Part shown: piece after piece, positions 1 to 9,971 of the stretch
Layout of the letters: the number at the start of each line of letters is the position of its first letter
Numbering within the stretch: the stretch's first letter is position 1
Program-made: the position numbers and the translations under genes
Notes under the pieces: generated by a model
The model's input: the letters and a program-made list of their open reading frames with translations, nothing else
What the model was told of the DNA's origin: nothing
Database searches by the model: none
From: Lentzea flava
GTDB lineage: Bacteria; Actinomycetota; Actinomycetes; Mycobacteriales; Pseudonocardiaceae
Length of the DNA: 64,000 nt
Reading direction: 5' to 3'
Assembly (NCBI RefSeq): GCF_014648475.1
Contig: NZ_BMRE01000004.1
Coordinates: 124,001 to 188,000 of the forward strand

Positions 1-6
1 CCGAGC

Positions 7-534
7 CTAGGCCCGGCCTTCGAACACCGTGGCCGCGTCCTGGCCCTGTCCTCCCGGCTGGATGGTCAGCTGCATCTGCACCGGCAGCTCCGAGACCGCG
101 AACGCCAGCTGGATCTGGGTGTCGCGGCCCGGCGGCAGTTCGGCGACGGCCGCGGCGAGGCCGTTGAGGCCCTGCACGGAGTCGACGAGCTCGGCGGCCG
201 GGTTGCCGTCGGCCGTGGCGCGCACGGCGAGCTGGGAGGGGCGGTAGGAGGCTTTGGAGCCGTTGTAGACCGTGATCGTGAACACCGCGGTGCGCTTGGC
301 GGGCGGGATGGCCGTCGAGGACGGGGTCAGCGAGCGGGGAGCGGACACCACCACGGAGAGGCCGGAGGTCCACACACGCTGGGTGCCGAAGGCGGCGGCG
401 CCCGAGGCGCTGGGCGTCTCGGCTCGCTGTTCGACCGTCAGGTTCTCGTCCGGGGTGACGGCGACGCTGGGGCCCGCACATCCCGCCACGGCCAGCAACA
501 GGCACAGGCCCGCGGCCGAGTTGGCGAACTTCAC
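7..534 (-). CDS. Putative secreted lipoprotein, DUF4352-like
   Basis: 175-aa protein starting at GTG 534, with a purine-rich RBS (GGAAAGGGGAG) just upstream; an ORF continues further upstream but looks non-coding. Residues 1-19 form a lipoprotein signal with lipobox V-A-G-C, Cys19 being the predicted lipidated residue. The rest is an Ala/Thr-rich linker followed by an Ig-like beta domain of about 120 residues, with patterns such as AVFTITVYNGS and LPPGRDTQIQLAF. These resemble the DUF4352/MPT63-type extracellular immunoglobulin fold. The function is unknown and it is probably surface-anchored. Stop TAG lies at 7-9. The family assignment is tentative; the lipoprotein call is firm. Confidence 0.75.
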   Translation of the reverse strand: MKFANSAAGLCLLLAVAGCAGPSVAVTPDENLTVEQRAETPSASGAAAFGTQRVWTSGLSVVVSAPRSLTPSSTAIPPAKRTAVFTITVYNGSKASYRPSQLAVRATADGNPAAELVDSVQGLNGLAAAVAELPPGRDTQIQLAFAVSELPVQMQLTIQPGGQGQDAATVFEGRA

Positions 535-859
535 GAACTCCCCTTTCCCACCCCGGCGGTGGGTGTGAACGACTCCCGTCAACTGTGACGGTGCCGAAGG
601 GGTGGCGGGGACCGAAAGAGGGCCTTGAAGCGGACCTGGTGCCGGGCCGTGGCCGTCTCGTGATGGGCGGCGTGGGCGGCGCCACACAAGTGCGCCTGCC
701 CCACGCCGACCGCCTGGTGAAGCTAGGGAGCGCGTCGGGGGGCGTGCGCGCTCACACCGATCATCGCGCAGGGTGTGTCTGGCGCTACAAGCGGAGCCGT
801 TTATCACCCGTTCAGACCAGCGGCAGTCGTACGAAACGTGAAGCTCACGCCTGACCGAC
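535..859. other. Intergenic region, no gene seen
   Basis: About 325 bp between the lipoprotein start and the oxidoreductase stop. Open frames exist on both strands but have neither RBS nor recognisable protein sequence. The promoter of the lipoprotein should lie in 540-640. Confidence 0.5.
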
Positions 860-1888
860 TCACGTATGTGCGGCTGAACGGCCCATCGAAGGCGTCCGTT
901 CGGCCACCTCGCTGAGCAATTCGAACGAACGAAGGCGGTCTTCGTGCCCGTCCACGATGGTCGTCACCATGAGTTCGTCGGCGGCCGTCGACTCCATCAA
1001 CTCGTCGAGCCCGGCGCGGACCGTTTCGGGGGAGCCGATGATCTGGGTGGACATGCGATCTTCCACCACCAGCCGGTCGATCTCGGTGTACGGGTAGGCC
1101 GCTGCCTCCTCCGGCGTGGCCAGCGGTGCTGGACGGCCCTGACGCAGCCGCACGAACGACAGCGCGCCCGGACCGGCGATCCAGCGCGCGTGCTCGTCGG
1201 TGTCCGCGACGATCACCGAGGCGCACACCATCGCGTACGGCTCGGCGAGAACCTCGGACGGGCGGAAGTGCCGCCGGTACAGCTCCAGCGCCGGCAGCGT
1301 GTTCTGCGCGCTGAAGTGGTGGGCGAAGGCGAACGGCAGGCCCAGCAGACCAGCGGCCTGCGCGCTGTAGCCGGACGAGCCGAGCAGCCAGATCGGCGGC
1401 TTGTTGCCTGCGGCGGGCACGGCGTTGAGCTCGGCGGTGCCCTCGAAGTACTTGATGAGCTCGGTCAGCTCCTGCGGGAAGTTCTCCGCCGACAACCCGG
1501 CCTCGGTGCGCCGCAACGCCCGTGCCGTCTTCTGGTCGGTGCCGGGCGCGCGGCCGATGCCGAGGTCGATGCGGCCGGGGTGCAGGGCCTCGAGCATGCC
1601 GAACTGCTCCGCGACCACGAGCGGAGCGTGGTTGGGCAGCATCACGCCGCCCGAGCCGACGCGGATCGTCGACGTGGCGTCGGCGATGTGCCCGATCAGC
1701 ACGGCGGGCGCGGAGGACGCGATGCCGGGCATGTTGTGGTGCTCGGCGAACCAGTAGCGGTGGTAGCCGAGCCGTTCGGCCTGCTGAGCGAGCTCACGGG
1801 AGTTCCGCAGCGCGGTCGTCGCGTCCGATCCCGACGTGATCGGGGCGAGGTCGAGAACGGACAGCGGGATCTCACTCAGTCGGCTCAT
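860..1888 (-). CDS. LLM-class flavin-dependent oxidoreductase (luciferase-like, MsnO8-type)
   Basis: 342 aa, the normal length for single-component bacterial-luciferase-like TIM-barrel oxidoreductases that use reduced FMN/F420. Typical family signatures are visible: the N-terminal [12 protein letters not shown] strand, [31 protein letters not shown], and [14 protein letters not shown] in the first third. The substrate cannot be told. It starts at ATG 1888 with no clear RBS, 7 nt after the stop of the secreted hydrolase gene, so the two are probably co-transcribed. The call to the superfamily is secure; F420 versus FMN use is not resolved. Confidence 0.9.
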   Translation of the reverse strand: MSRLSEIPLSVLDLAPITSGSDATTALRNSRELAQQAERLGYHRYWFAEHHNMPGIASSAPAVLIGHIADATSTIRVGSGGVMLPNHAPLVVAEQFGMLEALHPGRIDLGIGRAPGTDQKTARALRRTEAGLSAENFPQELTELIKYFEGTAELNAVPAAGNKPPIWLLGSSGYSAQAAGLLGLPFAFAHHFSAQNTLPALELYRRHFRPSEVLAEPYAMVCASVIVADTDEHARWIAGPGALSFVRLRQGRPAPLATPEEAAAYPYTEIDRLVVEDRMSTQIIGSPETVRAGLDELMESTAADELMVTTIVDGHEDRLRSFELLSEVAERTPSMGRSAAHT

Positions 1889-1895
1889 ACATCGA

Positions 1896-2630
1896 TCAAC
1901 ACCGATGCTTGGTGACTTCTTCCGTGACGCGGGTAACTCGTTTCGCGGCCTGCTCGTACGTGGTGCCCTCGGGGTGCAGGGTCAGCACCGCGACGATGCT
2001 GAACAGGCACGTCCCCGACGTGTGCATGGCGGGCGACTTCAGGTCGAGGTCCCACTGCACACGCGGGCGCGGCCTGTCGACGCACGGCTTCGCCGGATCA
2101 CCGAACCCGGACCAGCCCTGCTTGAACGCCGGCCACCAGGTGGCCGACGGCAGCCCGAACGACTGGTCGAAGCCGTCGGACGCGCACTTCTCCGCCCGGT
2201 GCAGATGCCCCATGATCGTGCGGCGCACCTTCGGCTTCGCGTCCTCGAGCACGTACCGGTAGATCTTCACGACGTCGTGGGCGCTCACCGCGGTGTAGCC
2301 CCACATGCCGCGCCTCTCCGGCGGCCGCGTGTCCTTCAGCCCGAGACGCTCGGCCGTGCGGACGACGACCTGCTCCCAGCCGTTCTCCACCCAGAGCTCG
2401 CTCGCCGCGTAGTCGTCGCTCGCGCGCAACATCGGCTCGATGCGCGGATCGTCGCCGCGCGTCTCCAGCTGCTCGATGGCGATGAGGATCTTCACCAGCG
2501 AGGCTGATCTGATCGGCTTGTGCACGTCCTTTCCTGTGAGCGTGTGCGTGATCCGGTCGTACACGGCGTACGAGACCGTCGTCGTCGGAACGGGCGTCGC
2601 GAGCAAGGCCATCGCCAGCAGCAGATGCAC
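1896..2630 (-). CDS. Secreted serine hydrolase-like protein (SxxK fold)
   Basis: 244 aa from GTG 2630, with a hydrophobic export signal of about 17 residues. It carries the hallmarks of the beta-lactamase/penicillin-binding fold: S44-L-V-K47 as the SxxK nucleophile motif and S71-D-D73 in the position of the SxN motif. A K-T-G-like box is not obvious; the late segment HTSGTCLF is a weak candidate. At 244 aa it is shorter than class A beta-lactamases. Probably an extracytoplasmic peptidoglycan- or ester-directed hydrolase, or a non-catalytic relative. It is the first gene of a unit with the downstream flavin oxidoreductase (7-nt gap). The start could also be the internal ATG six codons later. 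Confidence 0.6.
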   Translation of the reverse strand: MHLLLAMALLATPVPTTTVSYAVYDRITHTLTGKDVHKPIRSASLVKILIAIEQLETRGDDPRIEPMLRASDDYAASELWVENGWEQVVVRTAERLGLKDTRPPERRGMWGYTAVSAHDVVKIYRYVLEDAKPKVRRTIMGHLHRAEKCASDGFDQSFGLPSATWWPAFKQGWSGFGDPAKPCVDRPRPRVQWDLDLKSPAMHTSGTCLFSIVAVLTLHPEGTTYEQAAKRVTRVTEEVTKHRC

Positions 2631-2707
2631 GACCCCGGACGCTAGCGGCGAATGATCCGTGGATCACACCTGAGAAGAACCAGCGCACGCTTTCGGTTGA
2701 CTGTGAT

Positions 2708-3760
2708 GTGACGGATGTGGTGGTGATCGGCGCGGGACAGGCGGGCCTGTCCGCCTCCTACTTCCTGCGACGGCGCAACGTCGACCACGTGGTGCTCGAC
2801 GCGAACGACGCTCCCGGCGGCGCCTGGCTGCACCGCTGGCCTTCGCTGCGGATGCGAACCGTGCACGGCATCCACGAGCTGCCCGGCATGCCGTTCGAAC
2901 AACCCGCACCGGACGAGCCGGCGAACGTCGCGATCCCGTCGTACTTCGCCCGCTACGAACAGCTCTTCGACCTGCCGGTGATCCGCCCGGTGAACGTCAC
3001 CCAGGTGGTGAACGACGGCTCACTGCTGAAGGTCGAGACCTCCGACGGCGTCTGGACCACCCGCGGCCTGATCAACGCGACCGGCACGTGGCGCCGCCCG
3101 TTCTGGCCGTACTACCCCGGCCAGGAGACGTTCCGCGGCCGCCAGCTGCACACCGCCGACTACCAGGGGCCTGAGGAGTTCGCGGGTAAGCGCGTGGTGG
3201 TCGTCGGCGGTGGAGCGTCCGCGACGCAACAACTCATGGAACTCGCTCCTTTCGCTTCGGAAACCCGCTGGGTCACGCGGCACGAGCCGGTGTGGCGGGA
3301 AGGACCGTTCACCGAGGACTACGGCCGCTGGGTCGTCGGCATGGTCGACGAACGCGTCCGCAAGGGACTCATCCCGCGCAGCGTGGTGAGCGTGACCGGC
3401 CTGGCCTTGAACGACCAGACGCGGGCCGCGATCGCGTCCGGGGTGCTGGACCGCAAGCCGATGTTCGAGCGCATCACTCCTTCCGGGGTCGAGTGGGCGT
3501 CGGGGGAGCACTTCGACGCCGACGTGATCCTGTGGGCGACCGGGTTCCGGCACGACCTCGAGCACCTGGCGCCGTTGCACCTGCGGTCGGCGGGTGGCGG
3601 TATCCAGGTCGACGGGACTCGCGTGGTGAGCGATCCCCGCATTCACCTTGTCGGCTATGGGCCGTCGGCCAGCACGATCGGGGCCAACCGGGCTGGGCGC
3701 AGTGCTGTTCGCGAGTTGGTGCGGTATCTCGACGGTGCGGAGTTGGCGGCTGCCCGGTAG
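2708..3760 (+). CDS. FAD/NAD(P)-dependent oxidoreductase (flavin monooxygenase-like)
   Basis: 350 aa from GTG 2708. The N-terminal FAD-binding Rossmann motif GAGQAG is at residues 8-13, followed by the acidic strand end VVLDAND. A second dinucleotide motif, VVGGGASA, lies near residue 160, and the conserved WATGF motif is near residue 278. This two-Rossmann layout is that of the CzcO/flavin monooxygenase group. A full Baeyer-Villiger fingerprint is not present. It is transcribed divergently from the secreted hydrolase (77-bp gap). The substrate is unknown. Confidence 0.85.
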   Translation: MTDVVVIGAGQAGLSASYFLRRRNVDHVVLDANDAPGGAWLHRWPSLRMRTVHGIHELPGMPFEQPAPDEPANVAIPSYFARYEQLFDLPVIRPVNVTQVVNDGSLLKVETSDGVWTTRGLINATGTWRRPFWPYYPGQETFRGRQLHTADYQGPEEFAGKRVVVVGGGASATQQLMELAPFASETRWVTRHEPVWREGPFTEDYGRWVVGMVDERVRKGLIPRSVVSVTGLALNDQTRAAIASGVLDRKPMFERITPSGVEWASGEHFDADVILWATGFRHDLEHLAPLHLRSAGGGIQVDGTRVVSDPRIHLVGYGPSASTIGANRAGRSAVRELVRYLDGAELAAAR

Positions 3761-3810
3761 AGCAGCGGTCGCGGTTGGTGGGACTCGGGAGGACTTCGGC
3801 GGGCGCGAGT

Positions 3811-4048
3811 CGCGGCCGTGGTGCTGGTGCGGGCCTTGAGTGCCCGGTGTCGTTGCACTCGCGGGTGGTGGTCTCCGGGTTGGTGGGTGACGGTGGCCGC
3901 CTTGTCGGGTGTGGATTGTTGGTGGGCGCGGCCGTGGGTCTGGTGCGGCCGTGAGTGCCTGGTGGTGTTGCGCCTGCGGGCGCTGGCCTCCGGGTTGGTC
4001 GGGACGTAGGTGGCGGCGCACGCCTTGTCGCGTCCGGACTGTTGGTGG
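3811..4048. repeat. Diverged tandem duplication, period about 116-123 bp
   Basis: The 374-bp gap between the FAD oxidoreductase and the DedA gene holds no supported gene. It contains two tandem copies of a sequence (about 3811-3926 and 3927-4048). Both begin with CGCGGCCGTG and share CTCCGGGTTGGT (3873 and 3988) and CTTGTCG (3901 and 4024). The shifting offset (116, 115, 123) shows small indels since duplication. Open frames here are in-register artefacts of the repeat. Confidence 0.6.
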
Positions 4049-4134
4049 CACGCGCGTGGCGGTGGCCACTTCATCGGGCGCGGGGCTGTCGGTAGGCCCG
4101 GTCAAGGCTGGCGGTGCCTTGGCGGGCGCGCGGC

Positions 4135-4749
4135 TCAAAGGCGCGAGGTCTCGCGCCTCTTCGCCAGCCGGGTGAGCACGAAGGTCGCCACGGCCACGAC
4201 TGCCAGGCCCAGCACCACCTTCGAGGCGAGGCCCACGTACTGCTCGACCAGGTGCCAGTTGTCGCCCAGCAGGTAGCCCGCGAGGATCAGGGCCGTGTTC
4301 CACAGCAGGCTGCCCGCCGCCGTGTAGGCGAGGAACGGGGCCATCCGCATCCGCTCGATGCCTGCCGGGATCGAGATCAGGCTGCGGAAGACCGGGATCA
4401 TCCGGCCGAAGAACACCGCGCGGTAGCCGTTGCGTAAGAACCACGCCTCGGTCTTGTCCACGTCGGACACTCGCACCAGCGGCATGCGCATGGCCACGCG
4501 GCGGACGCGGTCGCGGCCCAGCAGGGCGCCGACCCAGTACAGCAGCAGGGCGCCCGCCACGGAGCCGAAGGTGGTCCAGAGGATCGCGTCGAGCAGCGAC
4601 ATCTTGCCCTGGGCCGCGGTGAAACCGGCCAGGGGCAGGAAGACCTCGCTGGGTAGAGGCGGGAACAGGTTTTCCAGCGCGATGGCCAAGGCCGCTCCGG
4701 GGGCGCCGGCTGTCTGCATCAGGTCGGTGACCCAGTCGACCAGGTTCAT
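4135..4749 (-). CDS. DedA/SNARE-associated family membrane protein
   Basis: 204 aa with several hydrophobic spans and the family hallmark ENLFPPLPSEVFLPLAGF near the N-terminus, then the re-entrant-loop region with FGRMIPVFRSLISIPAG, also characteristic of DedA. Members are undecaprenyl-phosphate or phospholipid transporters/scramblases needed for envelope homeostasis. ATG 4749 was chosen; an in-frame TTG at 4758 adds three residues. No strong RBS is visible for either. The C-terminus ends in a basic tail (RLAKRRETSR). Confidence 0.9.
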   Translation of the reverse strand: MNLVDWVTDLMQTAGAPGAALAIALENLFPPLPSEVFLPLAGFTAAQGKMSLLDAILWTTFGSVAGALLLYWVGALLGRDRVRRVAMRMPLVRVSDVDKTEAWFLRNGYRAVFFGRMIPVFRSLISIPAGIERMRMAPFLAYTAAGSLLWNTALILAGYLLGDNWHLVEQYVGLASKVVLGLAVVAVATFVLTRLAKRRETSRL

Positions 4750-4844
4750 GGGGTCCAAGTTACGGAGGAAGTGAGGGGAGGACAGTGGGGTGGACCGCAG
4801 AATCGGGGTGGGGGAAACCGCACCCCGATTGCTGCGGGAAACCG

Positions 4845-7457
4845 TCAGGAACAGCGAATCCTCGCGTCCGCCCAGGAAGCGTGGTCGTTCTGCGTGCCGT
4901 CGCCGCCGTCGAGAACGCGCAGCGTGAGAGTCCTCACGCCGGTCACGTCCGCGGACAGGTCGCGGGCCGGGGTGCGCACTCCGAGCAGTCCGGTGTCGGC
5001 CAGGACCACGCCGTCGCCGAGCACCTGGAACGACACCGTGCCGCCCGCGCGTTGCCGGGCGACGTCCAGACCGGCCTCGTCGTCCACGCCTACCGAAGCG
5101 GCGAAGCCGGTGCAGCGCGCGTCCAGGACATAAGTGATCTCCGACGACGCGTGGGTGCCGAGACCCTTGCCATAGGTCGTGCGGCGGATGGCGATGCCGC
5201 GGCCGTCCCCGGCAGCGGTGCCGCCGTTGGTGATGTCCTTCTCGACCGGGCCGTCACCGCCGACCGCCGACGCCCAGGGCCGATCCGAGAGGTAAGACCA
5301 GCCATCGGAAAGAGGCCGGACCAGGTGCACGCGTGCGGTCTTCTCGGCCTCCACGCCGCGGTTGAACGACGCCACGACCGGGATGTCGAAGTAGCCGTAG
5401 GACGACGGCTGCGCGGGCGGCACCACCGTCCACGAGCCCGACAGCGCCTGGCCGGGACGCACGACCCGGGCCGAGACCGCGGACCCCTGCACGGACCACC
5501 CGGCGGGCACGCGCGGCGCCAGCACGACGTCGCGCACGTCCTCACGCGTGGTGAACAGCCCGGTCACGGTGAAGCCGCGAGCAGAAGCCGAGACCGACGT
5601 CGCGGGCACAGCGGACACCGGCCGCTCGCATGTGCGCGACCCCGCGCGGCAGGCGATGGCGGCGAAACCGCCGTTGGCCGCCACGTCCAATGTCAGGACA
5701 TCACCAGAACGCACGGTCCGCGACTCGCGCACCAGACCGGCAGGGCCGTCCCGGGTGATCTCCACAAGCCAACGTCCGGCAGGCAACGAGAACGGCACCG
5801 ACACCGTGCGTGCGGCACCCGAGTAGCCACCGCCGATGAACCACCGATCACCGGACCGCCGCGCGAACACCGAGTGGTCGGCGGGACGCCCGGACAGCAA
5901 CCGCGTCTCGTCCCAGGCCGTCGGCACCTGGTCGATGAACCGCTCCGCGACGGGACGCGCCGCGTAGTCCTCGGGACGTCCGGCCAGATTGGCGAGACCC
6001 GACTCGTAGATCACGGTCAGAGCCAGCTCGTGCGCGTCGGACGTCGTGCGGGACGGCCGGTGCCAAGCCAACGGCGTGTAGTCCATGCCACCGACGACAC
6101 CGCGCGTGAACGGCAGAGAAGTCAGGTGCGTTCCGGTGAGACCCGAAGACTTCTCACCGCCGTGTACGGCTTCCATCGTCATGACGTGCGGCCATGTGCG
6201 GTGAATGCCGTGCGGGATCGTCGAGCCGTGGAAGTTGACCAGCAACTTGTGGGCGGCGGTCTCCGCGAGAATCCGGTCGTACCAGCGGTAGCGGTCCTGC
6301 CCGTCGGAGTCCATGAAGTCGATCTTCACGCCCGCGATGCCCCACTTCTCGAACAACGCCAGGCGGGCAGCGCTCTCAGCAGGCGTGTCGAGTTCGTCGT
6401 AGTGGATCCACAGATGGATCTTCACGCCACGAGCGCGCGCGTACGACACCAGGGATGGGATCCACGAGGTCTGCTCCCACGTCGGGTCGTAGTCCCAGTT
6501 CGGGTCGAAGTACCAGCCCGCGTCGACCAGCGCGTACGGCCAGCCGTGCGCCGCCGCGTAGTCCACGTACTGCTTCTGCAGCGCGAGGCTCTGGCCAGCC
6601 TCACGGCCACCGGCGAGCCAGCTCCAGAACACCTTGCCGGGCTTGATCCACGACGTGTCGCGCACCCGAGAGCGCGGCGCCAGGTCGTCCACGAGCGTCG
6701 ACGACGACACGTCAGCGAGAGACCCCACGATCGCCGTGCGCCACGGCGACTGCCACGGCCCGTCGACGAGCACCTTCTCGTCCCAGTACTTGATCGAGAA
6801 GGCGCTCGAACCCGCGGTGTGCACCAGCCGGGCACCCGAGTGGCGACCATCCACAGAGGACTCGGTGAGCAACGAGTACACGCCGTTCGTCTCGAACAGG
6901 GCCGGGTGCAGGTACTCGGCGGTCTCCGCGGCGGCCGCATTGGTTTGCACGAACGGGTTTTCGTAGTCACGCCGGTACTTCGCGATCCACGCCGTCGAAG
7001 CAGAAGGCACCACGAACGCCGACGTCTCGCGCAACACGTTGCCCAGCCCGGCCGGCAGCTCGTACCGGTACGCCACGCCGTCCCGCGCCGTGCGCACGAC
7101 GAGATCCAGGCGAGCCGCTCCGGAAAACGAGTAACGCTCTTCTTTGTGCATCACCGTGCGCTGCCGCTGCTTGCCCGACGACGCGGTGTAGTGCTCGGCC
7201 ACGCGTCGTTCGGAGCGGCCAGTGAGCTTCAGTCCACTGGAAAGATCCGCTCTTTCCGTCACCACGCCCAGCGGACTGGGCTCCAGCACGGTGGTGCCGC
7301 CACGGGTCACCGACAGCGTCGGAACGCCGTTCGACAGCTGCACGACAGCCTTCGGCCACACGTCGATTTGCGCTGATGCAACAGGGGTTGTGGCACCTGC
7401 TGCCAGTGCGATGACGAGGGGTACCGCCGCGCGCCATCGCGCGATGGACAACCGCAT
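4845..7457 (-). CDS. Glycoside hydrolase family 97 protein with C-terminal NPCBM domain
   Basis: 870-aa secreted enzyme starting at ATG 7457 with RBS GGGAGGA 6 nt upstream and a signal peptide ending near residue 29 (TPVASA). It has the GH97 N-terminal beta-sandwich (to about residue 270), then a TIM barrel with DAGWYFDPNWDYDPT, HLWIHYDE, GVKIDFMDSDGQ (near residue 378, candidate retaining nucleophile Asp) and TMEAVHGGEK. A C-terminal sandwich, an NEW3-like segment and an NPCBM galactose-binding-like module (AVGGDGPVEKD, KGLGTHASSEITY, DEAGLD) follow. GH97 includes inverting alpha-glucosidases and retaining alpha-galactosidases; the Asp in KIDFMD favours the retaining galactosidase type. It is divergent from the LuxR-type regulator, a candidate controller. 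Confidence 0.9.
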   Translation of the reverse strand: MRLSIARWRAAVPLVIALAAGATTPVASAQIDVWPKAVVQLSNGVPTLSVTRGGTTVLEPSPLGVVTERADLSSGLKLTGRSERRVAEHYTASSGKQRQRTVMHKEERYSFSGAARLDLVVRTARDGVAYRYELPAGLGNVLRETSAFVVPSASTAWIAKYRRDYENPFVQTNAAAAETAEYLHPALFETNGVYSLLTESSVDGRHSGARLVHTAGSSAFSIKYWDEKVLVDGPWQSPWRTAIVGSLADVSSSTLVDDLAPRSRVRDTSWIKPGKVFWSWLAGGREAGQSLALQKQYVDYAAAHGWPYALVDAGWYFDPNWDYDPTWEQTSWIPSLVSYARARGVKIHLWIHYDELDTPAESAARLALFEKWGIAGVKIDFMDSDGQDRYRWYDRILAETAAHKLLVNFHGSTIPHGIHRTWPHVMTMEAVHGGEKSSGLTGTHLTSLPFTRGVVGGMDYTPLAWHRPSRTTSDAHELALTVIYESGLANLAGRPEDYAARPVAERFIDQVPTAWDETRLLSGRPADHSVFARRSGDRWFIGGGYSGAARTVSVPFSLPAGRWLVEITRDGPAGLVRESRTVRSGDVLTLDVAANGGFAAIACRAGSRTCERPVSAVPATSVSASARGFTVTGLFTTREDVRDVVLAPRVPAGWSVQGSAVSARVVRPGQALSGSWTVVPPAQPSSYGYFDIPVVASFNRGVEAEKTARVHLVRPLSDGWSYLSDRPWASAVGGDGPVEKDITNGGTAAGDGRGIAIRRTTYGKGLGTHASSEITYVLDARCTGFAASVGVDDEAGLDVARQRAGGTVSFQVLGDGVVLADTGLLGVRTPARDLSADVTGVRTLTLRVLDGGDGTQNDHASWADARIRCS

Positions 7458-7584
7458 GTCCAGTCCTCCCAGAACGTCGGTCGCGGCGGCGACAGATCCG
7501 ATGTATACGCGCTGAAGCGTCATTGGTCCACAACGTCCCGGAAAGGCCTTTCCGCCCAGTAACCGGGTGACTACGATGCGTTTG

Positions 7585-9843
7585 ATGGCCGAACAGGTGG
7601 GGACGTGTGCGACCTGCGGCGCCGCGACCGCCACCTCCCGGCGCAGACACGCGCGGTACTGCTCGAACGCCTGCCGTCAGCGGGCTTACCGGCAACGTGC
7701 GAACGAGCCGGTCACGGCGCTGGACAGCTTCATCGGCCGTGCCGACGAACTGGGCCGTCTCGCCGCGTTCGCCGACGCCCGCGTGCTCACGCTCGTCGGC
7801 CCGGCAGGAGTCGGGAAGACCAGGCTGGCCAAGGAGTTCACCCGGAATCGCGCCGGGGTGGAATGGGTCGAGCTGGCCTCGGTCTCGAACCAGGTCGCGC
7901 TGGCGTGCGCGACGGCGCTCGGCATCGGCGAGGTCACCCGCGAACCCGTCCTGAGCACCCTCGTGCACGCGCTGGCTCGCCGGACGATGGTGCTGGTGCT
8001 GGACAACTGCGAGCACGTCGCGGCGGAGTGCGCGGCGCTGCTGGAGCCGTTGCTGCTCGGCTGCCCCGGGATCCGGGTGATCGCGACGAGCCGCGAACCG
8101 CTGCGGGTGCCCGGCGAGGTGCTGTTCGCGGTGGGGCCGTTGCCGATCACGTGCGCGGTGGAGCTGTTCGCCGACCGTGCGCGGGCCAACCAGATCGGCC
8201 TGGAACTCGACGACAGGGACGCGCTCACCACGTTGTGCAGGCGCCTGGACCGGCTGCCGCTCGCGATTGAGCTGGCAGCCCGGCTCGTCACCGTGCTGCC
8301 GGTCGAAGAACTGCTGGCCCGCCTCGACGACCGGCTGGAGCTGCTCAACCGCGGCAACCGCACGGCGGCCGAACGCCACCAGAGCCTGCGCGCCGCGATC
8401 GAGTGGAGCTACGACCACCTCAGCGCCGACGAGCAGCACGCGTTCCGCTGCCTCTCGCCGCTGCCCGGCGGCTTCGGTCTCGACGTCGCGGTGGCTGCGT
8501 GCGACCTGCCGGCGGACCACGTGCTGGCGTTGCTGTCCGCGCTCGTGGCCAAGTCGCTGCTGACGTTCTGCGGCGGCGGCCGGTTCGAGCAGCTCGAGTC
8601 GGTCCGGTTGTACGGCAGGGAGAAGCTCGCCGGTCGGTCCGATGCGGTGATGGCGGGGATCGTGCGCTGGTTCGCCGCGCGCTGGCAGGACTTCACGGCG
8701 ACCGTCTTCACGACCCCCGAGGTCGTCGACCCGCTGATCGCCGAGTGCGGCACCCTGCAGTGCGCCGTCGAGTGGACCGCCCGCACCGGGGATCCGCACC
8801 ACCTGCGGCTCGCGACGATGCTCGCCGCCGCGTGGCGCGACCAGGGCCGGGTGTCGCAGGGCCGGTGGCTGCTCGACGCGGCGGTGCGAGCGGCGGAGGC
8901 CGACCCGGCGGTGCGCTGCCTCGCCCTGTGCCACCTCGCGTACCTCGCGGGCACGGAGGACAACGCCGGCCTGCGCTGGGCCGAGGAGGCGGTGACGCTC
9001 GGCCGCGAGCTGGGGGAGCCGGTGCTGCTCGCCCAGGCGCTCAACGCGCTGGGCGGCGAGCACGTCCGCGCCGAACGCAACGGCGAGGCCCGCAAGTACT
9101 ACGAAGAGGCGGTCGCCCTGCTCGCTCCCATCGCGAACCCGCTGGACCTGGCGATCATCGAGCACAACCTGGCATGGGCGGCACTGCGCGCTGGCGACGT
9201 GGAGTTCGCCGACGCGTTGATCGCCGACGTTCTGCCCGTGTACCGGCGTCTCGCTTCACCGCGCAGGTTGTCGGTCTTCCTGCACACGGTCGGCGTGCGC
9301 GCGCTGCAACGCGACGAGGTCGACGCGGCCGCGGAGTCGTTCCTGGAGTCGCTGCGGTCGTGCCGGTCCGGCTTCTGGGTCGCGGACGTGCTGGAAGGCC
9401 TGGCCCTGATCGCGCACCGGCGCGGCGATCCGCGGCGCGCGTTGCGGCTCGTGGGCGCGGCGTCGTGCCTGCGGGAGGGCGCGTTCGCCGACGACCTGGT
9501 GTGGCACGCGGAAGTAATCGAGGTCGTGCGGGCGTCACGGGTGGCGTTGCGCGGCGTCGACACCTGCCTCGCCGAGGGGCGGGAGATGACCCGCGAACAG
9601 GCGGTGGCCTACGCGTTGGCGGACCAGGCAGAGCCGCAGGAGCTCAGCGAACGTGAGCAGCAGGTCGTGGCCCTGGTCGCGGCGGGGCGGACGAACGTGA
9701 GCATCGGGGCGGAGCTGCGGATATCGCAACGGATGGTCGAGACGCACCTGCAGCGGATCCGGCAGAAGCTCGGCCTGACGACACGTGCCCAGATCGCGGA
9801 GTGGAGCAGGTCGCCGCGGGTCAGCCCCACAGCAAGCCGCTGA
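7585..9843 (+). CDS. LuxR-family ATPase regulator with N-terminal zinc-finger-like module
   Basis: About 752 aa. The N-terminus carries C8-x2-C11 and C27-x3-C31 in an Arg-rich stretch that looks like a small zinc ribbon. A P-loop ATPase follows, with Walker A GPAGVGKT near residues 72-79 and VLVLDNCEH as Walker B, then a helical TPR-like region, and a C-terminal LuxR HTH (LSEREQQVVALVAAGRTN to IRQKLGL, about residues 686-742). This is the STAND-type (AfsR/MalT-like) regulator layout. Start choice is uncertain: in-frame GTG 7567 and ATG 7576 are possible; 7585 is preferred because the Cys module follows directly. Transcribed divergently from the GH97 gene. Confidence 0.85.
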   Translation: MAEQVGTCATCGAATATSRRRHARYCSNACRQRAYRQRANEPVTALDSFIGRADELGRLAAFADARVLTLVGPAGVGKTRLAKEFTRNRAGVEWVELASVSNQVALACATALGIGEVTREPVLSTLVHALARRTMVLVLDNCEHVAAECAALLEPLLLGCPGIRVIATSREPLRVPGEVLFAVGPLPITCAVELFADRARANQIGLELDDRDALTTLCRRLDRLPLAIELAARLVTVLPVEELLARLDDRLELLNRGNRTAAERHQSLRAAIEWSYDHLSADEQHAFRCLSPLPGGFGLDVAVAACDLPADHVLALLSALVAKSLLTFCGGGRFEQLESVRLYGREKLAGRSDAVMAGIVRWFAARWQDFTATVFTTPEVVDPLIAECGTLQCAVEWTARTGDPHHLRLATMLAAAWRDQGRVSQGRWLLDAAVRAAEADPAVRCLALCHLAYLAGTEDNAGLRWAEEAVTLGRELGEPVLLAQALNALGGEHVRAERNGEARKYYEEAVALLAPIANPLDLAIIEHNLAWAALRAGDVEFADALIADVLPVYRRLASPRRLSVFLHTVGVRALQRDEVDAAAESFLESLRSCRSGFWVADVLEGLALIAHRRGDPRRALRLVGAASCLREGAFADDLVWHAEVIEVVRASRVALRGVDTCLAEGREMTREQAVAYALADQAEPQELSEREQQVVALVAAGRTNVSIGAELRISQRMVETHLQRIRQKLGLTTRAQIAEWSRSPRVSPTASR

Positions 9844-9892
9844 ACGCGCGGACCGGCCCGGGGGTCCGGGGGTGGAGCCCGCCGGGTGGGGC

Positions 9893-9911
9893 GTGGGGGC
9901 TTCGCCCCCGC
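9893..9911. terminator. GC-rich hairpin after the LuxR-type gene
   Basis: GGGGGC-TTC-GCCCCC hairpin about 50 bp after the stop, without a strong T tract. It could serve the regulator gene and act on tRNA readthrough from the other side. Confidence 0.4.
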
Positions 9912-9971
9912 AAGACACCACGAGCGACCTGGGCGAATGCTGTCCATGAGCACAGCTCATCCAATTGCGAG

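Noticed and set aside
4785..7376. 863-aa plus-strand open frame
   Set aside because: Shadow of the GH97 gene: the composition is Arg/His-rich and no domains are visible, while the minus strand has clear catalytic motifs and a signal peptide.
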